This document shows, in pieces, positions 8,424 to 16,782 of a stretch of DNA of 33,977 bases. The position numbers were made by a program, and so were the translations under genes. Each line of letters begins with the position of its first letter. Position 1 is the stretch's first letter. The notes beneath the pieces are model-generated. The model saw only the letters and a list, made by a program, of their open reading frames with translations. It ran no database searches and was not told where the DNA came from. Source of the DNA: Clostridia bacterium (GTDB lineage: Bacteria > Bacillota > Clostridia > Oscillospirales > Acutalibacteraceae); assembly GCA_017546665.1 (NCBI GenBank), contig JAFYSE010000041.1:1-33977 (forward strand), read 5' to 3'.

Positions 8424-9410
8424 TTATCCTTTCAATTTAAGCAACAATGGCATAAAGATTCTATAAAGATTAGGGAAATATGAAACAAACATACCGATAA
8501 GACGGTTTCTCTTTGACAAATATCGATTCGTCTTAAGTTTATCCCTATGTTTTTTTAATTCCTTCGCTGCGGTATTATAAACCATTACTGCGTCATCATT
8601 GCGGCTATTTGCCATATTAAGAACAGCACTATTGCAAAGAATAACATTGCAATATAAATACTGGTAATTTACTTCTTCAGATAAAGATGCGAATTCCTTT
8701 TTATTATCCATTGTTTCTTTAACATATTTTACATGGTTAAGCCAATGAAGAACACGAAGTCTCATAGTTGAAGTTGTGTTACTTCCCTCACGCTTTACAT
8801 AATGATAAAACGGCTTATCGGTAACCGCAATTTTATCTTGCCTAATAAACACTTCAAAATTGAAAATATAATCTTCATTCGTTTCGTTTAATGGAAATTT
8901 GCACTCCTCAAAAACTGACTTGTGATAAAGTGAGGTACAGGCACTGTGGTTACTTCCTAAAAAGAAATAGTGAAGAAATTCCGTATTGGTAAGTACTTTA
9001 TCACCAACAATCTCATCAGGTCGTGAAACCTTTTTGTTATTTTCAATTACCATCCCGCAAAGAGCAACCTTTACTTCTTTTTCTTCAACCATGGAATAAA
9101 GTGTAGACAGCATATTACTTTCAATAACATCATCACTATCAACGAAAGAAATATATTTTCCTTTTGCTTCTTGAACACCACGATTTCTTGCACCTGCAGA
9201 ACCACAATTCTGCTGATGAATTACACGGATATTATTATATTCCTTTGATATTTCATCACATAAAGCAGAAGATAAATTATCTGTTGAGCCATCGTCAACC
9301 AGTAATATTTCAATATTCTGATAATCTTGTTCTAAGATGCTGTTAACACAATCTCGTAAATACTCACCCGTGTTATATACAGGAACAACAACCGAAATTA
9401 AATCATTCAT
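8424..9410 (-). CDS. Family 2 glycosyltransferase
   Basis: This 328-residue GT-A glycosyltransferase begins with ISVVVPVYNTGEYLRDCVNSIL, the classic GT2 opening. It has VDDGSTDN (about residues 38-45) and VDSDDVIE (about 91-98), the metal/nucleotide-binding aspartates, and NEDYIFNFEVF as the likely catalytic region. The C-terminus is basic and hydrophobic (YFPNLYRIFMPLLLKLKG), consistent with peripheral membrane attachment. AAGGAG eight bases before the ATG at 9410 is a strong ribosome site. It lies in operon B between the polymerase and another GT2. Together with the GT2 at 10572-11381, operon B has three such enzymes, suggesting a repeat unit of about three or four sugars if one sugar is added by an initiating enzyme encoded elsewhere. 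Confidence 0.88.
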   Translation of the reverse strand: MNDLISVVVPVYNTGEYLRDCVNSILEQDYQNIEILLVDDGSTDNLSSALCDEISKEYNNIRVIHQQNCGSAGARNRGVQEAKGKYISFVDSDDVIESNMLSTLYSMVEEKEVKVALCGMVIENNKKVSRPDEIVGDKVLTNTEFLHYFFLGSNHSACTSLYHKSVFEECKFPLNETNEDYIFNFEVFIRQDKIAVTDKPFYHYVKREGSNTTSTMRLRVLHWLNHVKYVKETMDNKKEFASLSEEVNYQYLYCNVILCNSAVLNMANSRNDDAVMVYNTAAKELKKHRDKLKTNRYLSKRNRLIGMFVSYFPNLYRIFMPLLLKLKG

Positions 9411-9421
9411 AATATATCTCC

Positions 9422-10537
9422 TTAGATATGCCCAAAAATAAATCTATACGGTAATAAACCTGAGTCATTTGGCAAAAGGATTAACATATGTCCAAAATAT
9501 GCTATATATATCAAACCTCGCGCAAAACCCTTTGAGTCATTTTTAAATACTTTGACAAACTCTGGTACGAGAAGGGGTAATGCCACATTAAAATATGTTG
9601 CAAACCTAGCCATAATCGTCAATCTATTACCACATAACAAGAAAATCAAATTCATTACACACATATTTATAATGAAATCAATATGCTTATTGTTTGATTT
9701 CAAAGTTGGATAAAATACAAACGATAAAAATACCGGTACTGCGGCAACAACTATTCTTATAAAATTAACCCCGGCTCTCAGTTCTTCAAAGTCCGCATAG
9801 TCTTCGGCCATTTTTGACTGTCCAATACTATCAAGAAAATCAATAATAGTTGTCCAAAGACCTGGAAGGAATATTATAAGAACAACAATCAATAAACATA
9901 CAAAGATAAAAGGTTTCTTCCAAGGCTTTAATTTGCAAATCAAGATAAATGGAATTACCAATAATGCTGTGGAATGGAAGGTATAAGCTATTGCAGCAAT
10001 AGCAATAAATTTCCACCAATTTTTTCGTTCATATAGAAAAGGGAAAGCAAGAAATAACAAACTAACCGCAACAGACTGTCGCATTCCATTATACGGCCAT
10101 GTGTAAAGACACATTAAAATATACAAAGCATAGGTCATAGTATAATCACTACTAAACCTTCTGTATGTTAGCACAACAGGAATGTATATAAGTGCACCTA
10201 ACAATATACAATAAAGGAAAAAGTTGGTAAATACATATTGACCAACAAACGCTGTGAAAACGTCAAATCCCCAGTCTCTACCGCCTACAAGGTCTGGAAT
10301 ATTCATAGCGAGAAGTTTACCAAACCTTAAAAAATAGTTTGGATAGTCGGTTCCTACATTCCATCTTGCTGCAAAAAAGAAAATCAAAATAGCACAAATA
10401 ATTACTGTTGTTAAGAGTGACGGAATCTTTCTTTTTTCAATACATTGCCCTAAACGCACAGGTTTCTCGATGGCAGAATTTTGACCCAAAGCACTGACAA
10501 ACATTACCGACAATAAAATTGTAATATAAACAGCCAT
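9422..10537 (-). CDS. EpsG-family polysaccharide polymerase (Wzy-like)
   Basis: This membrane protein of about 371 residues has around 10-11 helices. It carries the EpsG-type early motif RWNVGTDYPNYFLRF and the central GMRQSVAVSLLFLAFPFL followed by FHSTALLVIPF, which together define the family. It is predicted to polymerise flipped repeat units on the outer face of the membrane. The ATG at 10537 is chosen because GAGGAGG (10544-10550) is six bases upstream. A longer reading would need a TTG at 10555. It pairs logically with the operon B flippase. It is unrelated in sequence to the two tandem polymerases of operon A, so the window holds two distinct polymerase types. Confidence 0.85.
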   Translation of the reverse strand: MAVYITILLSVMFVSALGQNSAIEKPVRLGQCIEKRKIPSLLTTVIICAILIFFFAARWNVGTDYPNYFLRFGKLLAMNIPDLVGGRDWGFDVFTAFVGQYVFTNFFLYCILLGALIYIPVVLTYRRFSSDYTMTYALYILMCLYTWPYNGMRQSVAVSLLFLAFPFLYERKNWWKFIAIAAIAYTFHSTALLVIPFILICKLKPWKKPFIFVCLLIVVLIIFLPGLWTTIIDFLDSIGQSKMAEDYADFEELRAGVNFIRIVVAAVPVFLSFVFYPTLKSNNKHIDFIINMCVMNLIFLLCGNRLTIMARFATYFNVALPLLVPEFVKVFKNDSKGFARGLIYIAYFGHMLILLPNDSGLLPYRFIFGHI

Positions 10538-10543
10538 ATAATT

Positions 10544-10550
10544 CCTCCTC
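10544..10550 (-). promoter_or_regulatory. Strong ribosome binding site for the EpsG-like gene
   Basis: GAGGAGG on the minus strand lies six bases before the ATG at 10537 and decides that start over the TTG at 10555. Confidence 0.75.
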
Positions 10551-10571
10551 GTCAATAATTTTTCTAAACAA

Positions 10572-11381
10572 TTATTTTAAAACCTGTTTAATCTTTAAAA
10601 GTAATTTTCCTGGAATTAAGCCCACAATCAATGGTTTTAAAACAAATACATATGAATAAATCGGCATATGCATTGTTTTAAATCCTTTAAACTTTACAAC
10701 CGCTTCTTTAATTCGGTTGATATACTTACGCCTAGCAATACTAGCATTGTCCTGACGCACATAATACAAAGGTTCGTCAATATTGTGAATCACTGCACCA
10801 TTAGCAGTCATTCGCATATACAAGTCTGTATCCTCGCATCTTGTTGTTTCCCAAGCAACTCGATAACCACCAACAGCCTCAAGACTTGACTTTTTCATAA
10901 TTGTTGACGCATGAGCTACAACGCTACCATGAATAAAATCCATTTTCTGGGGCTGTAACTTTCTTGGATGAATGATACCGTGTTCACCATCTTCATCAAA
11001 TGACATCATTGCCGTGCCTACTACATCAACTTCAGGATGCTGAGTTACATAATTGTACAATATTTCAAATCTGTCTGGGCGAGCATAGTCATCTGCATCC
11101 ATTCTGACAACATAATCTGCTGAAGCAGCTGCAAGGCTGGAATTCAACGCTACACGCAAACCACCATTTGTTTCGTTATGTACAAGGACAAATCTTTCAT
11201 CATCCCCATACTCTGTTGTAAGAAATTCCCAGGTATCATCTGGGGAGCCATCATCACAAATAACAAACTCCCACTCTTTGAAAGTCTGGTTTTTAATTGA
11301 GTCTATTGCATAACGGACCATATCTTTGTCCTTTGAAGTGTAAATTCCCATTATAACTGAAATTTTTGGATTAGTGCTCAT
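10572..11381 (-). CDS. Family 2 glycosyltransferase (first gene of operon B)
   Basis: This GT2 enzyme of about 269 residues has KISVIMGIYTSKD at the start, CDDGSPDD (about residues 41-48), the metal motif RMDADD (about 91-96) and the probable catalytic CEDTDLYMR. The last 40 residues are hydrophobic and basic, fitting membrane association. The ATG at 11381 has GGTGA five bases upstream. The longer frame would need a TTG at 11393 that has no ribosome site. As the first gene of operon B it is preceded by a minus-strand promoter candidate at 11458-11487. It probably adds an early sugar of the operon B repeat unit, but the order of addition cannot be seen. Confidence 0.87.
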   Translation of the reverse strand: MSTNPKISVIMGIYTSKDKDMVRYAIDSIKNQTFKEWEFVICDDGSPDDTWEFLTTEYGDDERFVLVHNETNGGLRVALNSSLAAASADYVVRMDADDYARPDRFEILYNYVTQHPEVDVVGTAMMSFDEDGEHGIIHPRKLQPQKMDFIHGSVVAHASTIMKKSSLEAVGGYRVAWETTRCEDTDLYMRMTANGAVIHNIDEPLYYVRQDNASIARRKYINRIKEAVVKFKGFKTMHMPIYSYVFVLKPLIVGLIPGKLLLKIKQVLK

Positions 11382-11457
11382 AACTTTCACCAACTATCTT
11401 TATTATGAATTACCTTTAGGCATAATTAGATTAATTATATACTATTAGACATAATAG

Positions 11458-11487
11458 ATTATAACACAAGGTGTATCGATTTTGCAA
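11458..11487 (-). promoter_or_regulatory. Candidate sigma-A promoter of operon B
   Basis: On the minus strand TTGCAA (11482-11487) and a perfect TATAAT (11458-11463) are 18 bases apart, about 75 bases before the GT2 start. A second TATAAT lies nearer the gene at 11434-11439 but has no good -35 box. Confidence 0.55.
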
Positions 11488-11553
11488 GGAATTTATGCTA
11501 ATAATACTCATATTTATTAATAATTTATTGGCAAATATAGTATATTTACAATG

Positions 11554-11582
11554 TTGACTTTGAATTTTGATTTGTATATAAT
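11554..11582 (+). promoter_or_regulatory. Sigma-A promoter of the nucleotidyltransferase/S26 cassette
   Basis: TTGACT (11554-11559) and a perfect TATAAT (11577-11582) are exactly 17 bases apart. The predicted transcript start near 11589 gives a short leader of about 25 bases before the ATG at 11614, so control by a long leader RNA is unlikely. Confidence 0.85.
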
Positions 11583-11613
11583 AAATTAGAGATTTTTGAA
11601 AGGAGAAAATGCT

Positions 11614-12849
11614 ATGATGCTAGACCTTGAAAGTCGTGTCTTACTCTCACTTATCGCAAAGACATCTTTTGGCAAGGATATACCTTTTTTACATGGTGAC
11701 GAAAAAATTGAAGATGCCAACTGGGAAAAGGTTTATACTGAAAGTGTTCAGCAAACAGTTGCACTTTTTGCAGCAAGTGCGATTTCTCCTTATAAAAATG
11801 TTATTCCTGATGAGGTTTTTGGCAAGTGGTTAGCCTTTAGCGGAAGAACTTTCACAACAAATATGTTCGTGGCGAATTATCAAAATGAGCTTGTGAAGTA
11901 TTTGGATAAAAATGAATACAAGTATATAATCTTAAAAGGTCTTTCTTCTGCCTATTATTACGAAAATCCTGATATGAGAATGTTGGGTGATGTAGATTTT
12001 CTCATCGAAGGTCACAAGAAGGATGAAATCTCCCAGAACATTCAAAATGATTTAAAATATAGCTTACACAATGATTTGGACCATATTTGCCACGTTACAA
12101 TGTTGCGTGGTCGTGCTGCTATTGAAATGCACTTTGAAATTCCGGGTATCCCCTATGGTGATAAAGGCGAATACGTGCGAAACTTCATCAAAAACATTCT
12201 TGAAGATACTCAAAAAGTTACCCTTGATGGATGCGAATTCACAGCACCTTCCCATCTCTACCACGGAATTATTATTCTTTTGCATATGCTCCATCACATG
12301 TCGGCTGAAGGTCTTGGACTTCGCCACCTTTGCGACTGGGGTGCTTTTGTAAACAAAACTGCAAATATGGATTTTTGGGAAACTGACTTTGTCCCCTTCT
12401 TGAAAAAAATCAACCTTCTTACCTATGCAAGTGCAATGGCTTCAATATGCAAAAAATATATGGGTATTGATATGCCGAACTGCATGCCCGTTGCTGACGA
12501 CTCACTTTGTGAAGATATGATGAATGAAATTTTACAAAGTGGTAATTTTGGTAACAAGGACGAGCAATATCAGAAGAGTGGACTTCTTGTTTCTGAACAC
12601 GGTAAAGGTGGCACTAACAAATCAATCTTCTCAGTTTTATTAGGACAATTAGACTCAGCGGTAAAACTTCATTGGCCTTGGCTTAAGAAGTGGAAAATCT
12701 TGTTACCTTTTGCTTATGTCTATTTTGCATTAAGGTATTACTGTAGAGTTTTAATGGGTAAACGTCCTTCACTCACCTCTTTAATGCCTGAGGCGAACAG
12801 ACGCAAGGAATTATATAAAAAGTTAGAGATTTATGAGGATACGGAATGA
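11614..12849 (+). CDS. Nucleotidyltransferase family protein (NTP_transf_5-like)
   Basis: This soluble protein of about 411 residues matches the uncharacterised nucleotidyltransferase family found near glycan and peptide-modification genes. The defining core is KGLSSAYYY, then P, R and GDVDFLI (residues 108-131). The two aspartates of GDVD and a later acidic EMHFE (171-175) form the expected three-carboxylate metal site. A histidine-rich helix follows (ILLHMLHHMSAEGLGLRHLCDW), and a hydrophobic segment lies near the C-terminus. Substrate and product are unknown. AAAGGAG (11599-11605) eight bases before the ATG at 11614 fixes the start over a TTG at 11596. It overlaps the S26-like gene by 4 bases (ATGA), so the two products are probably made together and may act on the same target. 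It is transcribed away from both glycan operons. Confidence 0.75.
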   Translation: MMLDLESRVLLSLIAKTSFGKDIPFLHGDEKIEDANWEKVYTESVQQTVALFAASAISPYKNVIPDEVFGKWLAFSGRTFTTNMFVANYQNELVKYLDKNEYKYIILKGLSSAYYYENPDMRMLGDVDFLIEGHKKDEISQNIQNDLKYSLHNDLDHICHVTMLRGRAAIEMHFEIPGIPYGDKGEYVRNFIKNILEDTQKVTLDGCEFTAPSHLYHGIIILLHMLHHMSAEGLGLRHLCDWGAFVNKTANMDFWETDFVPFLKKINLLTYASAMASICKKYMGIDMPNCMPVADDSLCEDMMNEILQSGNFGNKDEQYQKSGLLVSEHGKGGTNKSIFSVLLGQLDSAVKLHWPWLKKWKILLPFAYVYFALRYYCRVLMGKRPSLTSLMPEANRRKELYKKLEIYEDTE

Positions 12850-13319
12850 ACGAAAATACTAAAAAAGTAGCACTCAAAGAACTTTATCCCATTATAAAAG
12901 AACAGCTTGATAAAGGCGGAACTGTTAAAATCCCCATTACAGGAACAAGTATGCTACCCCTACTCGTTCAGGGTAGAGATTTTGTAGTATTAAAGTCTTG
13001 TGAAAAAGCAGAAATCAATGATATAATCTTCTATCGTCGTGACAATGGTCAGTTTGTATTACATCGAATCATTGGAATTGACGAAAACGGGTATATCCTT
13101 TGTGGAGATAATCAATGGGTTAAGGAACACGGCATAAAAGACAAGAATATTATTGGTGTTGTAACTGAAATTCATAGGAACGGCAAAGTATTTGGTGTTA
13201 ACGATAAGAGTTATGTTAAATATTACAAATGTTGGCTTAAACTTTTCCCCATAAGAAAACCTTTAATTAAAGTACTTGTAGTTTTAAGAGCTATAAAAAG
13301 AAAAATGAGCAGTAGATAA
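12846..13319 (+). CDS. S26 signal-peptidase-like protein with Ser/His dyad
   Basis: This 157-residue protein has the S26/S24 peptidase core. The nucleophile motif TGTSMLPLL places Ser35. The IIFYRR box is followed by LHRIIG with His73 where bacterial type I signal peptidases have the general-base lysine. A GDN box lies at 88-90. Histidine at this site is typical of the eukaryote/archaeal/SipW-like branch. Unlike signal peptidases, it has no N-terminal membrane helix, so it is probably cytoplasmic or held by its basic, hydrophobic C-terminus (about residues 125-157). No helix-turn-helix is present, which argues against a LexA-type repressor. Its start overlaps the preceding gene by four bases. 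It probably cleaves or matures a partner related to that protein, but the substrate is unknown. Confidence 0.75.
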   Translation: MNENTKKVALKELYPIIKEQLDKGGTVKIPITGTSMLPLLVQGRDFVVLKSCEKAEINDIIFYRRDNGQFVLHRIIGIDENGYILCGDNQWVKEHGIKDKNIIGVVTEIHRNGKVFGVNDKSYVKYYKCWLKLFPIRKPLIKVLVVLRAIKRKMSSR

Positions 13320-13339
13320 TCTACTGCTCTTATTTTTTT
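13307..13339. terminator. Bidirectional terminator between the cassette and operon A
   Basis: A 10-bp stem, GAGCAGTAGA (13307-13316) with TCTACTGCTC (13320-13329), contains the S26-like stop codon in its 3-base loop. A T run follows at 13333-13339 on the plus strand. The minus strand has ATTTTTCTTTTT after the stem, so it also ends operon A transcripts. Confidence 0.88.
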
Positions 13340-14516
13340 AATATTTACGCCAAACCATTTTGTCAACAACGCCTGTATATGACTGAATGAGTTTAACAAC
13401 CTTTGTTGAAACATTTTCGTCAACATAATCAGGTACAGGAATACCAAGTTCACTATCAAGGTTGAGTTGCACCGCTGTATCTATTGCCTGAAGGAGTGTT
13501 TTTTCATCAATACCTGCAAGTACAAAGCAAGCCTTATCAAGTGCCTCTGGACGTTCTGTTGATGTACGGATACAAACAGCTGGGAAAGGTTTTCCAACTG
13601 ATGTAAAAAATGAACTTTCTTCAGGAAGAGTACCACTATCAGAAACTACTGCAAAAGCATTCATCTGCAAGCAGTTATAGTCGTGGAAACCAAGAGGCTC
13701 ATGCTGAATAACACAGCTATCAAGTTTAAATCCACTTTCTGCAAGTCTCTTTTTACTTCTTGGATGGCAAGAATAAAGAATTGGCATATCGTACTTTTCA
13801 GCAGTCTTATTAATTGCATTGAAAAGTGATAAGAAGTTCTTTTCTGTGTCAATATTTTCTTCTCTATGTGCTGAAAGAAGGATGTATTTACCCTTTTCAA
13901 GACCAAGCTTTGAATGAATATCACTTGCTTCAATCTTCTCGAGATTATTATGAAGAACCTCTGCCATTGGTGAGCCTGTTACATAAACCCTTTCCTTGGG
14001 AAGGCCACATTCGTGAAGATATTTTCTTGCGTGTTCAGAGTAAGCAAGGTTAACATCTGAAATAATGTCAACAATTCTTCTGTTTGTTTCTTCAGGAAGA
14101 CATTCATCCTTACAACGGTTACCTGCTTCCATATGGAAAATTGGAATATGAAGTCTTTTCGCTGCAATAGCAGAAAGACAAGAGTTTGTATCACCAAGAA
14201 TAAGTAATGCATCAGGCTTAATCTGATTCATAAGCTTATATGAACAGTTAATGATATTACCAACTGTTGAGCCAAGGTCATCGCCTACTGCATCCATATA
14301 TACTTCAGGGTCCTGAAGTTCAAGGTCTTTAAAGAAAACGCCGTTAAGGTTATAGTCATAATTTTGACCGGTATGTGCTAAAATGCAATCAAAATACTGA
14401 CGGCTCTTATTAATAACTGCAGCAAGACGAATGATTTCAGGACGAGTACCAACGATAATCAAAAGCTTTAATTTGCCGTTATCTCGAAATTTAATATCTG
14501 AATAATCTAATTTCAT
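13338..14516 (-). CDS. capG: CapG/FnlC: UDP-N-acetyl-L-fucosamine-forming 2-epimerase
   Basis: This 392-residue cytoplasmic non-hydrolysing UDP-sugar 2-epimerase has the WecB fold. Motifs are VGTRPEIIR (22-30), LGDTNS (107-112), HMEAGNRCKDECLPEETNR (128-146) and SAHREENID (215-223). In the L-FucNAc pathway, CapG/FnlC inverts C2 of UDP-2-acetamido-2,6-dideoxy-L-talose to give UDP-N-acetyl-L-fucosamine. That assignment rests on its place directly after capE and capF in the same order of reaction, because by sequence alone WecB-like UDP-GlcNAc 2-epimerase would also fit. GAGGTGG lies about eight bases before the ATG at 14516. It is the last gene of operon A and ends at the bidirectional terminator. 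Confidence 0.88.
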   Translation of the reverse strand: MKLDYSDIKFRDNGKLKLLIIVGTRPEIIRLAAVINKSRQYFDCILAHTGQNYDYNLNGVFFKDLELQDPEVYMDAVGDDLGSTVGNIINCSYKLMNQIKPDALLILGDTNSCLSAIAAKRLHIPIFHMEAGNRCKDECLPEETNRRIVDIISDVNLAYSEHARKYLHECGLPKERVYVTGSPMAEVLHNNLEKIEASDIHSKLGLEKGKYILLSAHREENIDTEKNFLSLFNAINKTAEKYDMPILYSCHPRSKKRLAESGFKLDSCVIQHEPLGFHDYNCLQMNAFAVVSDSGTLPEESSFFTSVGKPFPAVCIRTSTERPEALDKACFVLAGIDEKTLLQAIDTAVQLNLDSELGIPVPDYVDENVSTKVVKLIQSYTGVVDKMVWRKY

Positions 14517-14519
14517 AAT

Positions 14520-15716
14520 TTATACCACCTCGAAAAAAGTATCAGGATGTGATGGGTCAAACTGTTCATTAGCCCACATAACTGTAACTAAGTTTTCAGT
14601 TTCACTCAAATTAATGATGTTATGTGTATATCCAGGAAGCATATGGATTGCCTGAATCCTATCCCCTGTAACTTCATAATTCAACACTTCATCACTATCA
14701 ATTTTTCTCATTTGAATAAGTCCATGGCCACTTACAACAATGAAGAATTCCCATTTTGTATGGTGCCAATGCTGACCTTTTGTTATACCTGGTTTTGAGA
14801 TATTAACACTAAACTGACCACATTTTTCAGTCTTTAAAAGTTCAGTAAATGAGCCTCTGTCATCACAATTCATCTTCAAATCAAAAATTGCTTTTTCCTT
14901 TGGAAGATATGAAAGATAAGTTGAATAAAGTTTTTTCGCAAATGAGTTATAAGGAATTTCAGGCATCAAGAGAGTTTGTGGTTGATTCTTAAAGGCATCA
15001 AGAAGTTCAACAATTTCACCCAAAGTCACCTTATGTGTGATTGGAGCTGCACAATACTTTCCATTCTCACACAAAACTGTATCAATGCCCTGGAATTCAC
15101 AATGATGCTCTTTACCCTCAATAGCAGCAAACATTTCATCAATTAAATCATCAATATACAAAAGTTCAAGTTGAACTGCCGGGTCACTTACTGTAATTTC
15201 CAAGTCATTTGCTATATTGTTGCAAAATGTAGCCACAGCACTATTGTAATTCGGTCTGCACCATTTACCGAAAAGATTAGGAAAACGATAAACAAGCACC
15301 TTTGCACCTGTTTTCTCTGAGTACTCAAAGAAGAGGTCCTCCCCTGCTTTTTTACTTCTGCCGTAATCGCTATCATATCTGCCAACAAGTGTTGCCTGAA
15401 TTGATGATGATAACACAACAGGACAAGTATTGTTATACTTTTTGAGGGTGTCAAGAAGTGTTGATGCAAAGCCAAAATTACCCTGCATAAACTCATCTGT
15501 ATTCTGTGGGCGATTCACACCTGCAAGATTGAACACAAAATCAGCATTTTTACATGCCTCTTCTAAAAGTTCACCAGAAGAATCAATATCATAGGAATAA
15601 ATTTCTTCGATAGTGATTTCAGGATGAGTTCTATCCTTACCGTCTTTAATGTTTTTTAAAGCTGCAACAAGGTTTTTACCAACAAAACCATTTGCACCTG
15701 TAACGAGAATTTTCAT
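14520..15716 (-). CDS. capF: CapF/FnlB: bifunctional SDR-cupin reductase of the L-FucNAc pathway
   Basis: This 398-residue two-domain protein matches the CapF architecture. Residues 1 to about 240 are an extended short-chain dehydrogenase with TGANGFVGKNL (6-16) and the Tyr118-x3-Lys122 pair. Residues from about 280 form a cupin with the metal-binding GQHWHHTKWEFF (314-325), where His316, His318 or His319 and Glu323 are likely ligands. In Staphylococcus aureus CapF, the cupin domain epimerises C3 of the CapE product and the SDR domain reduces C4 with NADPH, giving UDP-2-acetamido-2,6-dideoxy-L-talose. The N-terminal and C-terminal parts match this order. GGGAG lies about ten bases before the ATG, and capG starts only four bases after its stop. 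Confidence 0.92.
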   Translation of the reverse strand: MKILVTGANGFVGKNLVAALKNIKDGKDRTHPEITIEEIYSYDIDSSGELLEEACKNADFVFNLAGVNRPQNTDEFMQGNFGFASTLLDTLKKYNNTCPVVLSSSIQATLVGRYDSDYGRSKKAGEDLFFEYSEKTGAKVLVYRFPNLFGKWCRPNYNSAVATFCNNIANDLEITVSDPAVQLELLYIDDLIDEMFAAIEGKEHHCEFQGIDTVLCENGKYCAAPITHKVTLGEIVELLDAFKNQPQTLLMPEIPYNSFAKKLYSTYLSYLPKEKAIFDLKMNCDDRGSFTELLKTEKCGQFSVNISKPGITKGQHWHHTKWEFFIVVSGHGLIQMRKIDSDEVLNYEVTGDRIQAIHMLPGYTHNIINLSETENLVTVMWANEQFDPSHPDTFFEVV

Positions 15717-15719
15717 TTT

Positions 15720-16763
15720 TTATTTCTCCCAATCTGCAAGAACATCCTGGATATACTGAAGTGAAAGTAATTTTTCTTTTACTTCTTCAACAGTCATAAG
15801 ACTTGTATTATTTGAGTCAAACTCTGAAAGCTGAATGCGTTCAACATCGCCGTCTTTAAAATACTTATCATAGTTAAGTCCACGCTTATCTGCAGGAACA
15901 CGATAGAAATCACCCATATCAATAGCATTTGCACACTCTTCATTTGTAAGAAGTGTTTCAAACATTTTTTCACCATGACGGATACCGATTACGCGGATTT
16001 CTGTTTCAGGATTAAAGAGTTCTGCAACTGCTTTTGCAAGAACCTCAATAGTACAAGCTGGAGCCTTCTGAACAAGAATATCTCCGCTTTCACCATTTTC
16101 AAACGCAAAGAGGACAAGGTCAACAGCTTCTTCAAGGCTCATTACAAAACGAGTCATTTCAGGTGCTGTAATTGTAATTGGGTTACCTGCTCTAATCTGG
16201 TCAATCCAAAGTGGTACAACTGAACCACGTGAACAAAGAACATTACCATAACGAGTACAGCAAATTTTTGTTTTTTCAGGAGAAACTGTTCTTGATTTAG
16301 CAACAACTACCTTTTCCATCATTGCCTTTGAAGTACCCATAGCGTTTACAGGGTATGCTGCCTTATCTGTTGAAAGACAAATAACAGTCTTTACACCTGC
16401 TTCAATTGCAGCTGTAAGAACATTGTCTGTACCAAGTACATTAGTTTTTACTGCCTCAACAGGGAAGAATTCACATGATGGAACCTGTTTAAGAGCTGCT
16501 GCATGGAAAATATAGTCAACACCATACATTGCATTCTTAACTGATGCAAGGTCACGAACATCACCAATGTAGAACTTGAGCTTGTGAGCTACCTCAGGAT
16601 GCGTTACCTGAAATTCGTGACGCATATCATCCTGTTTCTTCTCATCACGTGAGAAAACTCGAATTTCACCGATGTCAGATTCCAAAAATCTTTTGAGAAC
16701 TGTGTTACCAAATGAACCTGTACCACCGGTAATCATTAATGTTTTATCTTTAAAAATACTCAT
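15720..16763 (-). CDS. capE: CapE/FnlA: UDP-GlcNAc 4,6-dehydratase/5-epimerase
   Basis: This enzyme of about 347 residues takes UDP-GlcNAc to the 4-keto-6-deoxy-L-sugar that starts UDP-L-FucNAc synthesis. It carries GGTGSFG (13-19), the nucleotide-binding FSRDEKKQDDMRHEF (37-51) and TDKAAYPVNAMGTSK (132-146). In the last of these, Met142-x3-Lys146 replaces the usual Tyr-x3-Lys pair, as in the CapE/PglF type of dehydratase. C-terminal RHGEKMFETL is also typical. The ATG at 16763 has AGGAG eight bases upstream. A longer frame reaching 16826 would overlap the carboxyltransferase gene. It starts the contiguous capE-capF-capG block. PseB-like activity is less likely because CapF and CapG follow. 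Confidence 0.92.
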   Translation of the reverse strand: MSIFKDKTLMITGGTGSFGNTVLKRFLESDIGEIRVFSRDEKKQDDMRHEFQVTHPEVAHKLKFYIGDVRDLASVKNAMYGVDYIFHAAALKQVPSCEFFPVEAVKTNVLGTDNVLTAAIEAGVKTVICLSTDKAAYPVNAMGTSKAMMEKVVVAKSRTVSPEKTKICCTRYGNVLCSRGSVVPLWIDQIRAGNPITITAPEMTRFVMSLEEAVDLVLFAFENGESGDILVQKAPACTIEVLAKAVAELFNPETEIRVIGIRHGEKMFETLLTNEECANAIDMGDFYRVPADKRGLNYDKYFKDGDVERIQLSEFDSNNTSLMTVEEVKEKLLSLQYIQDVLADWEK

Positions 16764-16782
16764 AACATTCACTCCTATTATT

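Noticed and set aside
12846-13319. LexA/S24-type repressor
   Set aside because: There is no DNA-binding domain, and the general base position is histidine with a GDN box, which fits S26 better.
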